From Actinomycetota bacterium (GTDB lineage Bacteria; Actinomycetota; Acidimicrobiia; Acidimicrobiales; Aldehydirespiratoraceae): DNA of 64,000 nt. This document shows positions 9,237 to 18,849 of this stretch, piece after piece; the stretch's first letter is position 1; each line of letters begins with the position of its first letter. The stretch is from NCBI GenBank assembly GCA_029979265.1, contig JAPOHW010000009.1, forward strand, positions 1 to 64,000. Reading direction: 5' to 3'. The position numbers and the translations under genes were made by a program. The notes under the pieces were generated by a model. That model ran no database searches, was not told where the DNA came from, and saw only the letters and a list, made by a program, of their open reading frames with translations.

Positions 9237-9940
9237 CGAGTCAATTCGAACCACTCGGTGATGAGCGCCGGGTCACCGAAGGTCTCGAGTGGTTCGAGGG
9301 TGCCCCGGCCCCACACGGCAAGCATGAGGTCGACACCGGTCCCTCGCACCGCTGCGTCACCCTTGGCGTGTTCTCTGGTTGCGACGATCACATCGCCATC
9401 GACCTTGATCGTCCACTCCCCTGCACCATCGGTACGGTGAACGTGCAGTGACCCTGCTGGACGTCCCGCTCGAAGCGGGGCGAATTCGATGAGCCGCTCA
9501 TCGACGGCATCAGCCGCTTCGTCACCGTCGATCTCGCTCGCCACACCGGCCATCTGCTCCGCATCGACCCGATGCACGAGGTTCTCGAGGTGGAGCCGCC
9601 GAATGTAGTAGTCCGTCGTCTGCGTGGTGGCCCACGACCACTGCGGCGCACCGGGTTCGAGCTCTCGCATGTGGGCGTCGACCCGCTCGAGCGCCGTCCG
9701 AGCTGCATCGAACTCTCCGCCCTCGACCTTTTCCGGAAACATCTCACGTCCGGGAAAGCTGTCGAGTCGGTGCTCGACGATCACGGAAAGCATGTGCCAC
9801 ACCCGAGCCATGTGGGAAGCCAGCGCTCGACCGTCCCAGTCGGGGCAGTTCGGCACGCTGGCATCAGGGTTGGCGGCGGTGAGTTCGATGATCCGCTCGC
9901 CATCTTCGAAGGCGCGAGCGAGACGAAAAGAAGCGTCCAT
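9233..9940 (-). CDS. Maleylpyruvate isomerase / MDMPI-type mycothiol-fold protein
   Basis: A 235-residue protein with the TIGR03083-like architecture: an N-terminal DinB-like four-helix metal-binding domain (NCPDWDGRALASHMARVWHML, with later YYIRRLHLENLVHRVDAE) and a C-terminal SCP-like domain (WTIKVDGDVIVATREHA, GTGVDLMLAVWGR). Proteins of this type use mycothiol in characterised cases, but many members have unknown substrates. The histidines in SHMARVWH and HLENLVHRVD fit the metal triad. It heads a three-gene unit on the minus strand and is divergent from an SDR gene. CAGACT precedes the ATG by 6 nt. Confidence 0.82.
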   Translation of the reverse strand: MDASFRLARAFEDGERIIELTAANPDASVPNCPDWDGRALASHMARVWHMLSVIVEHRLDSFPGREMFPEKVEGGEFDAARTALERVDAHMRELEPGAPQWSWATTQTTDYYIRRLHLENLVHRVDAEQMAGVASEIDGDEAADAVDERLIEFAPLRAGRPAGSLHVHRTDGAGEWTIKVDGDVIVATREHAKGDAAVRGTGVDLMLAVWGRGTLEPLETFGDPALITEWFELTR

Positions 9941-9998
9941 TTGCCCAGTCTGGCGCACAGCGATGATGATGCGGAAGACCGGCGACCACGAGGGGCCC

Positions 9999-10793
9999 AT
10001 GGGCACGATTGCGATCAGCGGATCGGCATCCGGAATCGGGGCCGCAACCCGAGCGATGCTCGAAGCCGACGGGCACACCGTCATCGGTATCGACCTGCGA
10101 GATGCGGAAGTCATCGCCGACCTTTGCACCGACGAGGGTCGACGATCAGCCGTTGCCGACGTGGCGCAGCGGTGCGGCGGTGCCCTCGACGGCTTCGTTT
10201 CCGGGGCAGGCCTCGGCCCACCCGCACCAGCCGCCTCGATCACGGAGGTCAACTACTTCGGGAGCCAGAACCTGCTGGAAGGCCTACGCCCTGCCCTTGC
10301 GGCTGCCTCGGGTGCATCCGTGGTGCAGATCGGCTCGAACTCCACCACCATCACGCCGAATGTCCCCGATGCTCTTGTCGAGGCCATCCTCGACGAGGAC
10401 CGGCGTGCGATCACAGCAGTGCTCGACGACATCGGTGAACCGTTCGACAGCGCCATCGCGTATGGCGCAAGCAAAATCGCGATCACTCGATGGTGCCGCC
10501 GGCAGGCAGTCACCGACGAGTGGGTCGGACAAGACATCCGGCTCAACGTCATCGCGCCCGGCGCCGTGCAGACACCGCTGCTGGAGCGAGGTGACGACGA
10601 CCCCGTCTACGGTCCGCTCACGACCCAGCTCCCGGTCCCCACCGGTCGTGGCACTCCCGACGACATCGCAACATGGATCACCTTCATGTTGACACCTGCT
10701 GCACGGTTCGCCTGCGGATCGGTCGTTTTCGTCGACGGTGGAAGCGATGCCCTCATCCGCACCGATGACTGGCCGAGCACCTTCTCGACGTGA
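9999..10793 (+). CDS. SDR family oxidoreductase (3-alpha-HSD-like)
   Basis: A 264-residue short-chain dehydrogenase. The coenzyme motif GSASGIG is near the N-terminus and a long insert precedes the catalytic pair in AIAYGASKIAITRW (Tyr-x3-Lys). The end CGSVVFVDGGSDALIR is standard for SDRs. The arrangement, with a short Rossmann start and an insert before the active-site Tyr, recalls 3-alpha-hydroxysteroid dehydrogenase/carbonyl reductase members, but substrate assignment is an inference. The ATG at 9999 begins immediately at the fold. Its stop is 1 nt from the convergent hemolysin-III gene. Confidence 0.87.
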   Translation: MGTIAISGSASGIGAATRAMLEADGHTVIGIDLRDAEVIADLCTDEGRRSAVADVAQRCGGALDGFVSGAGLGPPAPAASITEVNYFGSQNLLEGLRPALAAASGASVVQIGSNSTTITPNVPDALVEAILDEDRRAITAVLDDIGEPFDSAIAYGASKIAITRWCRRQAVTDEWVGQDIRLNVIAPGAVQTPLLERGDDDPVYGPLTTQLPVPTGRGTPDDIATWITFMLTPAARFACGSVVFVDGGSDALIRTDDWPSTFST

Positions 10794-10794
10794 G

Positions 10795-11499
10795 CTACAG
10801 GGTCACCAGGTCCATCGCAAGCCAGTAGTGACAACCTGCTCCGACCACGACGAACACATGCCAGATCTCGTGGTAGCCGAAGGTATCGGTCCACGGGTCC
10901 GGCCACTGTGCACCCACGATGATCGAACCCCCGGCATAGAACCCGCCACCGATCATCAGAATGACGAACTGCGTTGTCGAAAGACCGGCGAGCAGCCATG
11001 GGATGAAGACCAGGAACGACAATCCGAACGTGATGTAGATCGTGTTGACAACGCCACGCGGAGGATGAAACGGAAGAAACTCTGCGACCACCCCACCGAC
11101 CATGCCCCCATAGGCAAAGGCCAACACGATGGTCGCCTGCCGGCCGGTCAGGGCCATCAACGCAATCGGTGTGGCCGACGTGGCGTACATGACAAAAATT
11201 GCCGAGTGATCGAGACGAATCAGCAGCTCGACCCGCTCGATCGGCCAGTCTCGAAGATGCACGACGGCGCTGATCCCGAGCATCAGCGTTGCACCGACGG
11301 CGAAGATGACCATCGCGGTCGTGCCCCGCGACCCGTCGGCCACAAACGCCGCCACCACACCGAGCGGAATCGACGCAATGGTGGCCCAACGATGCAGCAG
11401 ACCGCGGAAGCGGGGACGAGGTCGCCGTAGGAGCCGACGCGCCGCTGCGCTGAGGTGTTCGGAGCGGGGATCATTGAGCAGGGATGGCGATACCTCCAC
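10795..11499 (-). CDS. Hemolysin III / PAQR family membrane protein
   Basis: A 234-residue seven-helix membrane protein of the YqfA/HlyIII (PAQR) family. Diagnostic motifs are GLLHRWA in the first helix region, SAVVHLRDW, RLDHSAIFVMYA and the C-terminal GYHEIWHVFVVVGAGCHYW, which carry the conserved Ser/Asp/His zinc ligands. Cellular function in bacteria is unsettled; eukaryotic relatives are ceramidase-like receptors. The GTG start at 11499 is preceded by TATCCT (11508-11513, minus strand) at 8 nt, so the transcript may be leaderless. It is divergent from the MFS gene. Confidence 0.9.
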   Translation of the reverse strand: MEVSPSLLNDPRSEHLSAAARRLLRRPRPRFRGLLHRWATIASIPLGVVAAFVADGSRGTTAMVIFAVGATLMLGISAVVHLRDWPIERVELLIRLDHSAIFVMYATSATPIALMALTGRQATIVLAFAYGGMVGGVVAEFLPFHPPRGVVNTIYITFGLSFLVFIPWLLAGLSTTQFVILMIGGGFYAGGSIIVGAQWPDPWTDTFGYHEIWHVFVVVGAGCHYWLAMDLVTL

Positions 11500-11552
11500 G
11501 AGCCGAAAGGATAGGGCACGCGCTCGTCAACGCCCGCTCGTAGCATCATCAG

Positions 11553-13064
11553 GTGACCACGATCCGCACGACGCTCGTCTGCACCACCGACGAACTCGCC
11601 GCTCGGCGAATGGCGCGCAACGACATCGTGGCCGAATCGCCCGATGCTGTCGATCGGTGGGGACTCGCCCACGGCCCCTTCCGGGACTACGAGCGAACGC
11701 TGCGAGTCGAGCACCGCAACGACGGCGACTTCGATGTCGAGGAGACCACCACCTATCGCCTCGCGATCCCGGTCTGGGCCTGGTTGTTCCACATCCCCGT
11801 GAAACGAGCGGTCAAACGCCGACAGGAACACTTCTCCTACTGGTGGGCACCACCCGATCGGCTCGACGCATCGGCCTCGACCGTGCTCGGGCTCCTGTGC
11901 GCCGTGCAGATCGTCGATGGCTACCTGGGCACTGTCCTCACCCAGACGCTCACGTTTGCGGCCGACGAGTTCGGCCACGGCAACACAGCACAGGGATATC
12001 TGTTGGGCACGGTCCGGTTCGGCGTGCTGATCAGTCTGGCTGCGGTCTCGCTCGCCGACCGACGCGGCCGCCGCACGCTTCTCCTCGCCACCGGCTTTGC
12101 CAGTTGCTCGTTCACGGTCCTTGGCGGACTTGCGCCCGGTTTGGTGAGCCTCGGAGCCTCCCAGTTGATCGCTCGGGGTCTCTCGACTGCACTCGGCATC
12201 CTGATCGTCATCGTTGCCGCTGAGGAGATGCCTGCCCGGTGCCGAGCCTGGGCAGCCTCTGTGCTGGTGCTCAGCGCCGGACTCGGCTCCGGCATGGCCG
12301 TATGGATCTTGCCGGTCGCCGATGTCGATGTCCGGGGGTGGAGAGTGGTCTACCTTGCCGCCTCATTGGGGCTGATCGTGATCTGGCGCTACGGCCGGCG
12401 CCTCCCGGAGACGCACCGGTTCAGTGAGGCAATCGATCACGACACATCCCATGACGAGCACGTCCGAACCCGGCGCCGGACTCGCCTGGCCCTCTTGGCG
12501 GTCTCGGCATTCCTGATCGCACTGTTCATCGCGCCGGCGAGTGGATTCCAGAACGACTTCCTCAAAGACGAACGCGGCTTCACCGCAACACAGACATCGG
12601 TGTTCACACTCGTCACGAGCACCCCCGCCGGCCTCGGTGTGCTGGTCGGTGGCTACCTGGCCGAGCGGCGAGGCCGGCGCACCGTTGGAGCCGTCGGCCT
12701 TGCGGGGGGCACGATCCTGACCACGCTGTCCTTCTTCAGTTCCGGGGCGGTCCTTTGGCTGCTGACCCTTGCCGGCGTGATCCTGACCGCAAGTGCGGTC
12801 CCTGCGCTTGCGGTCTACGGGCCGGAGCTTTTTGGTACTCACGATCGAGGACGAGCCAACGGCGTGGTCGTCACCATCGGTGTCATCGGAAGCGCGGTGG
12901 GCCTCGTCACCGCCGGTTTCGTCTCCGACCGACTCAGCGGGGAACTCGGCCCAGCCCTTGCGCTCCTCGCTGCCGGGCCGCTCCTCGTCGCAGTGCTCAT
13001 TCGCATGCGCTACCCCGAGACCGCCGGGCTGGAACTCGAAGAACTCAACCCGGAAGACGCCTGA
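11553..13064 (+). CDS. MFS transporter with an N-terminal soluble extension
   Basis: A 503-residue major facilitator superfamily transporter with about 12 hydrophobic segments. The inter-helix signature LADRRGRRTLL follows TM2, is echoed by LAERRGRRTVG in the second half, and RYPETAGLELEEL ends the protein, as in sugar-porter-like MFS members. The first ~100 residues precede TM1 and are mostly soluble, with a hydrophobic patch IPVWAWLFHIP near 70-80. Substrate unknown. GTG at 11553 is preceded by TAGCAT (11541-11546) at 6 nt. Confidence 0.87.
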   Translation: MTTIRTTLVCTTDELAARRMARNDIVAESPDAVDRWGLAHGPFRDYERTLRVEHRNDGDFDVEETTTYRLAIPVWAWLFHIPVKRAVKRRQEHFSYWWAPPDRLDASASTVLGLLCAVQIVDGYLGTVLTQTLTFAADEFGHGNTAQGYLLGTVRFGVLISLAAVSLADRRGRRTLLLATGFASCSFTVLGGLAPGLVSLGASQLIARGLSTALGILIVIVAAEEMPARCRAWAASVLVLSAGLGSGMAVWILPVADVDVRGWRVVYLAASLGLIVIWRYGRRLPETHRFSEAIDHDTSHDEHVRTRRRTRLALLAVSAFLIALFIAPASGFQNDFLKDERGFTATQTSVFTLVTSTPAGLGVLVGGYLAERRGRRTVGAVGLAGGTILTTLSFFSSGAVLWLLTLAGVILTASAVPALAVYGPELFGTHDRGRANGVVVTIGVIGSAVGLVTAGFVSDRLSGELGPALALLAAGPLLVAVLIRMRYPETAGLELEELNPEDA

Positions 13065-13105
13065 GCGGCCCCCGTCCGCCCCACCGGACAGGTAGCGTCT
13101 GGAGT

Positions 13106-13930
13106 GTGGATCGTCGGGGGTTCTTGGTCGCCGGTGCAGCAGCAGCGCTCAGCGCCTGCGCTCACCCCGAGCGCGCCTTGATCGATGAATCGCGCATCGG
13201 TGACCTGACACTCGCGCCCGGCTTGCGCCGCACGACGACCACCACGACCACCACGACCACCACGACCACGACCGTCCCGGACACCGCACCGGCCACGACG
13301 GTCGAACCGGAAGAAGATCACACGGGCCTGTCCTTCGTTGCCACTGCGCTTGCAGCATCGGTGACCGCCTTCAGCACGCCAGAACTCACCGGTCCTATCA
13401 AGACCTTCGAAAACCCGATCGCCTCCGGCGGACGGTTGACCTTCCTTGTCGTGGACTTTGCCGGCGCCAATCGATACCAGGTGCTTTTGCCGACCCGGCC
13501 CAACGGCAGCGTGGGCTGGATCGACGCCGAACGGGTAGAGCTCACGCGCCACTACTACGCGATTCACGTCTCGCTCGACGACTTCCTTCTCAGCGTATTC
13601 GAGCGAGGCGAGTCGATCTTCCAGACCACGGTCGGTGTCGCCCGGGCAAACGCCCCAACCCCGCTGGGTCGCTACTACACGACCGAGCTGATCCAAACGC
13701 GGTACTCCAACTCGGTCTACGGCCCCTACGCCTATGGCCTGTCGGGTTACAGCGACACCTTCACCCGTTTCAACGGTGGCGAAGCCCAGCTCGGTATCCA
13801 CGGCACCAACGATCCTGCATCCCTCGGCACCAACGTCTCGAGCGGTTGTATCCGCCTTCACAACGACGACATCACACTGCTGGTCGAAGGCATCGGATTG
13901 CCCCTCGGCGTGCCGGTCGAAGTGACCTGA
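13106..13930 (+). CDS. L,D-transpeptidase (YkuD) lipoprotein
   Basis: A 274-residue exported cell-wall enzyme. The N-terminus DRRGFLVAGAAAALSAC has a twin-arginine-like pair and a lipobox with Cys18, so it is probably lipid-anchored. A run of 14 threonines (residues 43-56) forms a linker, followed by an SH3-like part and the YkuD domain. The catalytic signature HGTNDP...SSGCIRLHNDD gives His232 and Cys248. It would form 3-3 cross-links or attach proteins to peptidoglycan. The GTG start at 13106 has TAGCGT (13093-13098) 7 nt upstream. Stop codons of this gene and the convergent WecA-like gene are 3 nt apart. Confidence 0.92.
   Translation: MDRRGFLVAGAAAALSACAHPERALIDESRIGDLTLAPGLRRTTTTTTTTTTTTTTVPDTAPATTVEPEEDHTGLSFVATALAASVTAFSTPELTGPIKTFENPIASGGRLTFLVVDFAGANRYQVLLPTRPNGSVGWIDAERVELTRHYYAIHVSLDDFLLSVFERGESIFQTTVGVARANAPTPLGRYYTTELIQTRYSNSVYGPYAYGLSGYSDTFTRFNGGEAQLGIHGTNDPASLGTNVSSGCIRLHNDDITLLVEGIGLPLGVPVEVT
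13232..13273 (+). repeat. Threonine-codon microsatellite (ACC/ACG)
   Basis: Fourteen consecutive Thr codons, largely an ACG-ACC-ACC 9-mer period, encode the linker between the lipoprotein anchor and the catalytic part of the L,D-transpeptidase. Such repeats can vary in length by slippage. Confidence 0.9.
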
Positions 13931-13933
13931 GCG

Positions 13934-15079
13934 CTAGTCGAGCTCGTCGAGATCGAACAGCGAGACGGGAGCCTCAGGAGACCGATGACGGAGGCGGGGC
14001 CGAAGGACGGAGTACAGAACGAGCGCGAGGGCAGCAATGCCGATCGGCACTACTGCGTCACCCTCACCGGTGTACGTCGGGTACAACACGAGCGCCGACA
14101 GCAGGGCCGTCCACGTCCACAAGATGACGACGGCTCGCTGGTGACCGTGGCCCAGATCCATCAGACGGTGGTGGAGATGTTCCTTGTCCGCAGTGGAGAA
14201 CGGTGACTTGCCGCGAATCGTGCGCCGCAGTACGGCCCACGCCGTGTCGAGCAGCGGGACCCCGAGGATCACCAGCGGGATGAAAATCGGGGCGAAGAAG
14301 AAGAACGCCTGACCGGAGAACTCGGCGGTGGTGCGACCACCGACACTCATGGTCGAAGCTGCCATCAACAGCCCGAGCAAGAGTGCACCGCCGTCACCCA
14401 TGAAGATTCGAGCCGGATGCATGTTGTGCGGCAGGAAACCGATGCACACGCCGAGAGCGATCACGGCCCACAGACCCCCCGGGTTGGCGGGATCGAGCAC
14501 GCCTTCATTCCCGAGTTGGAGCGCGTAGAGCAGGAACGTGCCCGATGCGATCGCGACGATGCCGGCGGCGAGTCCATCGAGCCCATCGATGAAGTTCACG
14601 ATGTTGGCCATCAACACCACCCAGAGCACCGTCACGAAGAACGACCAATCCGTCGAGAGCAACAGGACGTCGAAAAAGGGCACGCGAAAGACGAGGATCG
14701 AGACCCCAGTCAAGGACATGATGCTGCCCGAAAGCACCATTCCGGCCATCTTGGCCGGTGGCGAGATCTCGCGGATGTCGTCGACAAAGCCGACACTCCA
14801 CATCACCGCAGCTGCTGCGACCACTCCGAGCATCTCGGTGCGCGCTGCGATCACATCACCAAACCCCGGGAGCAGGAACGCCACGGTCACAGCCATCACG
14901 ACACCGATGATCATCGCAAGGCCCCCTGCGGTGGGGGTGGGTCGCGTATGCACCCGTCGGACGTCGGGCTCGACCACCGCCCGCAATCTCGGCGACAGCC
15001 GGATGACGAGCGGGATGAGGCACGACGTGACGACCGCAGCCGTCGCTCCGACGACCAGATAGGCCCAAAGCGGTGGCAC
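13934..15079 (-). CDS. WecA/TagO-type undecaprenyl-phosphate sugar-1-phosphate transferase
   Basis: A 381-residue polytopic membrane enzyme of the MraY/WecA family that moves a sugar-1-phosphate (usually GlcNAc) from UDP-sugar to undecaprenyl phosphate. Visible motifs are the substrate/Mg2+ Asp pair in VGFVDDIREI, NFIDGLDGLAAG, the MGDGGALLLG loop, and HLHHRLMDLGH, the His-rich motif of WecA-type rather than MraY enzymes. The GTG start at 15079 follows GGAGGA by about 10 nt. It lies 31 nt downstream of glyA, so it probably ends that operon; this placement near prfA and prmC is common in actinobacteria. Confidence 0.9.
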   Translation of the reverse strand: MPPLWAYLVVGATAAVVTSCLIPLVIRLSPRLRAVVEPDVRRVHTRPTPTAGGLAMIIGVVMAVTVAFLLPGFGDVIAARTEMLGVVAAAAVMWSVGFVDDIREISPPAKMAGMVLSGSIMSLTGVSILVFRVPFFDVLLLSTDWSFFVTVLWVVLMANIVNFIDGLDGLAAGIVAIASGTFLLYALQLGNEGVLDPANPGGLWAVIALGVCIGFLPHNMHPARIFMGDGGALLLGLLMAASTMSVGGRTTAEFSGQAFFFFAPIFIPLVILGVPLLDTAWAVLRRTIRGKSPFSTADKEHLHHRLMDLGHGHQRAVVILWTWTALLSALVLYPTYTGEGDAVVPIGIAALALVLYSVLRPRLRHRSPEAPVSLFDLDELD

Positions 15080-15110
15080 GCCGAACCGTTCCTCCTACTC
15101 CCCTCAGCCC

Positions 15111-16361
15111 TCAGCCGAGCTCGGGATACGGAGTGAAACGGCTGCAGAGCACCTCGGCCTCCGCCTTCACTGCGGCGACGGTCGTCTCGTCGTCTCGTCC
15201 ACGCAAGGCGCGGGCGATCAGATGCCCGATCTCGACCATTTCTGCCTCCCCCATTCCCTGAGTGGTGACGGCCGGCGTACCGATGCGAACGCCCGAGGTC
15301 ACGAACGGAGACCGAGGATCGTTGGGAACCGTGTTCTTGTTGAGGCTGATCCCCGCCTGGTCGAGTGTGTCCTGGGCAACCTTGCCGGTCAGTTCGGTAT
15401 CGAAGGTCCGAAGATCGACGAGCAGGAGGTGGTTGTCGGTTCCACCGGAGCAGAGGCGAAATCCCTCTCCGACGAGCGCTTCGGCCAACGCAGCAGCATT
15501 CGCAACAATCCCCTGCGCATACTGCTTGAACTCATCGGTGGCAGCCTCTGCAAACGCGACCGCCTTGGCTGCGATGCTGCTTTCGATCGGACCGCCTTGG
15601 ATCCCCGGGAACATCGCCTTGTCGATGGCCTGCGCATGGTTCGACGTGGTGAGAATGCAGCCACCACGTGGACCCCGGAGGGTCTTGTGGGTGGTGAACG
15701 TCATGACGTCGACGTAGGGCATCGGATTCGGGTGCACACCACCGGCGATCAGACCGGCGATATGGGCTGCGTCGAACATGAGCAACGCACCGACCTCGTC
15801 GGCAATCTCACGGAATGGCCTCGGATCGATGACACGCGGGTACGCCGTTGCGCCAGCGACAATCAGCTTCGGGCGGTGCTCACGCGCCCTGTCGCGCACC
15901 TCATCCATGTCGATGCGCTCATCACTCGCAGTGACGCCGTAGCTGACGAAGTTGTACTGCAGGCCCGAGAAGTTCACCGGCGAGCCGTGGGTGAGATGTC
16001 CACCATGGTCGAGGCTCAGACCCAGAATCGTGTCACCGGGTTCGAGCAGTGCTTGGTACACCCCCATGTTGGCGATGGCACCGGCATGGGGCTGCACGTT
16101 GGCGTGATCGGCACCGAAAAGGTCGCACACACGACGACGAGCGAGATCCTCGATGTCGTCGACGACGAAGTTCCCGCCGTAGTAGCGCTTCCCGGGGTAC
16201 CCCTCGGAGTATTTGTTGGTGAGCACCGAACCGGTGGCGGCCATGACCGCCGGCGACGCCAGGTTCTCGCTCGCAATCAACTGGATCCAGGTGTTTTGTC
16301 GGTGCTCTTCGGCACGAATGAGGTCGAACGCCTCATCGTCATCGAGCTTGGGCCAGGGCAC
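15111..16361 (-). CDS. glyA: Serine hydroxymethyltransferase
   Basis: A 416-residue PLP enzyme that converts serine and tetrahydrofolate to glycine and 5,10-methylene-THF. The sequence has the SHMT start ([25 protein letters not shown]), the folate/PLP region [24 protein letters not shown], and the PLP-lysine motif [12 protein letters not shown]. Full length and normal for bacteria. No glycine riboswitch fold was seen in the 50-nt gap before it. Lies between rpiB and the WecA-like gene. Confidence 0.97.
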   Translation of the reverse strand: MPWPKLDDDEAFDLIRAEEHRQNTWIQLIASENLASPAVMAATGSVLTNKYSEGYPGKRYYGGNFVVDDIEDLARRRVCDLFGADHANVQPHAGAIANMGVYQALLEPGDTILGLSLDHGGHLTHGSPVNFSGLQYNFVSYGVTASDERIDMDEVRDRAREHRPKLIVAGATAYPRVIDPRPFREIADEVGALLMFDAAHIAGLIAGGVHPNPMPYVDVMTFTTHKTLRGPRGGCILTTSNHAQAIDKAMFPGIQGGPIESSIAAKAVAFAEAATDEFKQYAQGIVANAAALAEALVGEGFRLCSGGTDNHLLLVDLRTFDTELTGKVAQDTLDQAGISLNKNTVPNDPRSPFVTSGVRIGTPAVTTQGMGEAEMVEIGHLIARALRGRDDETTVAAVKAEAEVLCSRFTPYPELG

Positions 16362-16411
16362 AGTTCACCTCCGCAGACGAAGTTCAGCGAAGCGTACCGG
16401 CGGGAGGGCGG

Positions 16412-16858
16412 TCAGGCTTGCTCGCCACCCAGACCATCGATCTTGGCCACCCGTCCTTCGTGCCGACCGCCTTCGAAGTCCGCCCCGAGCCATGCTTCGA
16501 CACAATCCTTGGCGACTTGCGGGCCGACAAGACGCTCGCCGAGACAGATCACGTTGGCGTCATTGTGCTCACGGGTCAGTCGGGCGCTCGTGACATCCCA
16601 TACCGTGGCGGCACGAACACCCTCGATCTTGTTGGCGGCCATGGCGATCCCGATCCCGCTCCCACACACGCAGAGGCCGAGGTCGGCATCTCCGTCGCGG
16701 ATCGATCGACCGACTGCTGCGCCGAAATCGGGATAGTCGACCCTGTCGGTCGAGTTGGTCCCACAGTCGACGACCTCGTACCCCAACTCTCGCAGATACA
16801 CCGCGAGCTCCTCCTTGAGGTGGAAGCCGGCATGATCTGACCCAACTGCAATGCGCAC
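16412..16858 (-). CDS. rpiB: Ribose-5-phosphate isomerase B
   Basis: A 148-residue RpiB/LacAB-family sugar isomerase for the pentose phosphate pathway. The N-terminal GSDHAGFHLKEEL, CGTNSTDRVDYPDF and the anion-binding CVCGSGIGIAMAANK loop (Cys63, Cys65) are all intact, as is ARLTREHNDANVICLG. The GTG start at 16858 has TAGGAT (16865-16870, minus strand) 6 nt upstream, so rpiB may have its own leaderless promoter in addition to read-through from prmC. Confidence 0.95.
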   Translation of the reverse strand: MRIAVGSDHAGFHLKEELAVYLRELGYEVVDCGTNSTDRVDYPDFGAAVGRSIRDGDADLGLCVCGSGIGIAMAANKIEGVRAATVWDVTSARLTREHNDANVICLGERLVGPQVAKDCVEAWLGADFEGGRHEGRVAKIDGLGGEQA

Positions 16859-16876
16859 GAGGCGATCCTAGGACGA

Positions 16877-17764
16877 TCAGCGCGGTCGGCGGGCCACGAC
16901 TGCACGGTCACGACCCTGCAGATCGATGTGAATGCTCGCATTCCAGCCCTGGCTCGAGAATCGCTCGACAATCGTGGCGGTTTGGGTTGGCGCCATCTCG
17001 AGGATGACAACCCCGTCGGGGGCAACCCAGGTGTCCGCGCCAGCGACGATCTCGGTCAGATCGTCGAGTCCGTCACCACCTGCCCGCAGCGCACTCTGCG
17101 GCTCCCAGTCGGCGACGACGGCCGGCAGATCCTCGGTGTCGGTGACATATGGGGGATTGGAGACGAGGACATCGATCGATCCCGTCACGCTGGCGGGAAG
17201 GGCATCGAACCAAGAGCCGTGGTGGAGCGAGACCCGGCTCGCAGCACGACCGATGCCGGTCAGGTTGGCCCGAGCAACCTGCAGGGCCTCCGCAGAGACA
17301 TCGGTGGCCAGTACTCGAGCGGATGGACATTCACTGGCGATCGAGAGCGCGATGGCACCACTCCCCGTTCCGAGATCAGCGACCAGCGGCTGACATTCGA
17401 CACTCCGTGCCGTGACCTCATCGATCGCCAAACCGGCGACCTCTTCGGTCTCGGGGCGGGGGATCAGGACGCGCGTGTCGACCATGAGATCGAGATATCG
17501 GAACCCCCACCGACCCACGACGTACTGCAACGGCTCGCCCCGTTCGCGACGAGCGACCATCGAGTCGAGCGAGGCCACCCCTCGCACCGTTGCCGGGGAG
17601 GCGAGCACGGTGTGGAACTCGGACGGTTCGGCCCCGCTCGCCTCTTCGACGATGCGGCGGGCATCGGACGCTGCCGACTCACTCCCGGCCCGTTCGAGGC
17701 GAGCAGTCGTCTCGGCGAGGAGCTCGGCCCAACAGACCGTTCCCTCCTCGGACCCTTCGGCCAT
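16877..17764 (-). CDS. prmC: Release factor glutamine methyltransferase
   Basis: A 295-residue SAM-dependent enzyme that methylates the GGQ glutamine of release factors. The SAM-binding DLGTGSG is at 130-136 and the catalytic NPPY at 203-206. The N-terminal helical domain for RF recognition is present. The ATG shares its A with the prfA stop codon (TGATG), so its translation is coupled to its substrate's gene, the usual prfA-prmC pairing. Confidence 0.96.
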   Translation of the reverse strand: MAEGSEEGTVCWAELLAETTARLERAGSESAASDARRIVEEASGAEPSEFHTVLASPATVRGVASLDSMVARRERGEPLQYVVGRWGFRYLDLMVDTRVLIPRPETEEVAGLAIDEVTARSVECQPLVADLGTGSGAIALSIASECPSARVLATDVSAEALQVARANLTGIGRAASRVSLHHGSWFDALPASVTGSIDVLVSNPPYVTDTEDLPAVVADWEPQSALRAGGDGLDDLTEIVAGADTWVAPDGVVILEMAPTQTATIVERFSSQGWNASIHIDLQGRDRAVVARRPR

Positions 17765-18831
17765 CAGGCGTCGGACTCCTCGAGCTGACGGCGACGTTCC
17801 TCGGCAACGAGGGCATCGCTCACCTCGTCGAGTTCACCGGCCATCACCCGGTCGAGTTTGTGGATCGTGAGTCCGATGCGATGATCGCTGACCCGGTTCT
17901 CCTTGTAGTTGTAGGTCCGGATCTTTTCGGATCGATCGCCGGTTCCGACCTGACTGCCCCGAAGCTTGGCCGCTTCCGCAGCTGCCTTTTCTTGTTCGAT
18001 CTGCAGCAAGCGGCTCTTGAGGACCCGAAGGGCCTTGTCCTTGTTCTTGAGCTGACTCTTCTCGTCCTGCATCGAGACGACGACACCGGTCGGGATATGG
18101 GTGATCCGAACCGCCGAATCCATGGTGTTGACCGACTGACCACCGGGCCCCGAGGCGCGATACGTGTCGATCCGAAGATCGCTGTCGTCGACCTCCACCT
18201 CGACCTCGTCGGCCTCGGGAATCACCAGTACCGTCGCCGACGAGGTGTGAATCCGGCCCTGGCTCTCGGTGACCGGCACCCGCTGGACGCGATGGGTGCC
18301 GGCCTCGTGTTTCATGCGTGACCACACGAAATCGCCGCTGAGCATGGCGGTGATCTCGGAGTAGCCACCGAGGTCGGAGTGCGAGGCCGACAGGACCTCG
18401 AGATGCCAACCCATACGCTTGGCGAACGACTCGAACATCGTGAACAGGTCGCGAGCGAAGAGATTGGCCTCCTCGCCTCCAGCGGCGCCGCGAATCTCGA
18501 TGATCACGTTGCGCTCGTCGTTCGGATCGCGAGGCAACAGGAGGACCCGAAGCTGTTCTTCGTCAGCGGCGACAGCAGCCTCGAGCGCCTCGATCTCGCC
18601 CCGGAGCTCGTCTCGCTCATCGTGGTCAGCGGCCGACATCATCTCGCGGAAGTCGGCCAGATCATCGGTGCTCTGGCGGAGCCGACGAGCCACGCGAACG
18701 ACGTCTTCGAGTTGTTTGAATCGACGACCGAGTTCTGCGAGCTGGCGAGGGTCGGACTGGACCGCCGGATCACCGAGACGGATCTCGACGTCCCGCAGCT
18801 CGTTCTCGAGGCTCTCGATCCGTTCCAGCAT
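17764..18831 (-). CDS. prfA: Peptide chain release factor 1
   Basis: A 355-residue class I release factor decoding UAA and UAG. The GPGGQSVN peptidyl-tRNA hydrolysis motif lies around residue 230, followed by the RITHIPTGVVV stretch typical of RF1/RF2. The RF1 assignment fits its length and operon with prmC. The ATG at 18831 has TAGCCT (18839-18844, minus strand) 7 nt upstream, suggesting a leaderless promoter inside the gap after the J-domain gene. RF1 does not read UGA, relevant to the UGA codon at 43439. Confidence 0.96.
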   Translation of the reverse strand: MLERIESLENELRDVEIRLGDPAVQSDPRQLAELGRRFKQLEDVVRVARRLRQSTDDLADFREMMSAADHDERDELRGEIEALEAAVAADEEQLRVLLLPRDPNDERNVIIEIRGAAGGEEANLFARDLFTMFESFAKRMGWHLEVLSASHSDLGGYSEITAMLSGDFVWSRMKHEAGTHRVQRVPVTESQGRIHTSSATVLVIPEADEVEVEVDDSDLRIDTYRASGPGGQSVNTMDSAVRITHIPTGVVVSMQDEKSQLKNKDKALRVLKSRLLQIEQEKAAAEAAKLRGSQVGTGDRSEKIRTYNYKENRVSDHRIGLTIHKLDRVMAGELDEVSDALVAEERRRQLEESDA

Positions 18832-18849
18832 CCACCCGAGGCTAGGCCC

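Noticed and set aside
16362-16411. Glycine riboswitch before glyA
   Set aside because: The gap is only 50 nt, too short, and no conserved core is visible.
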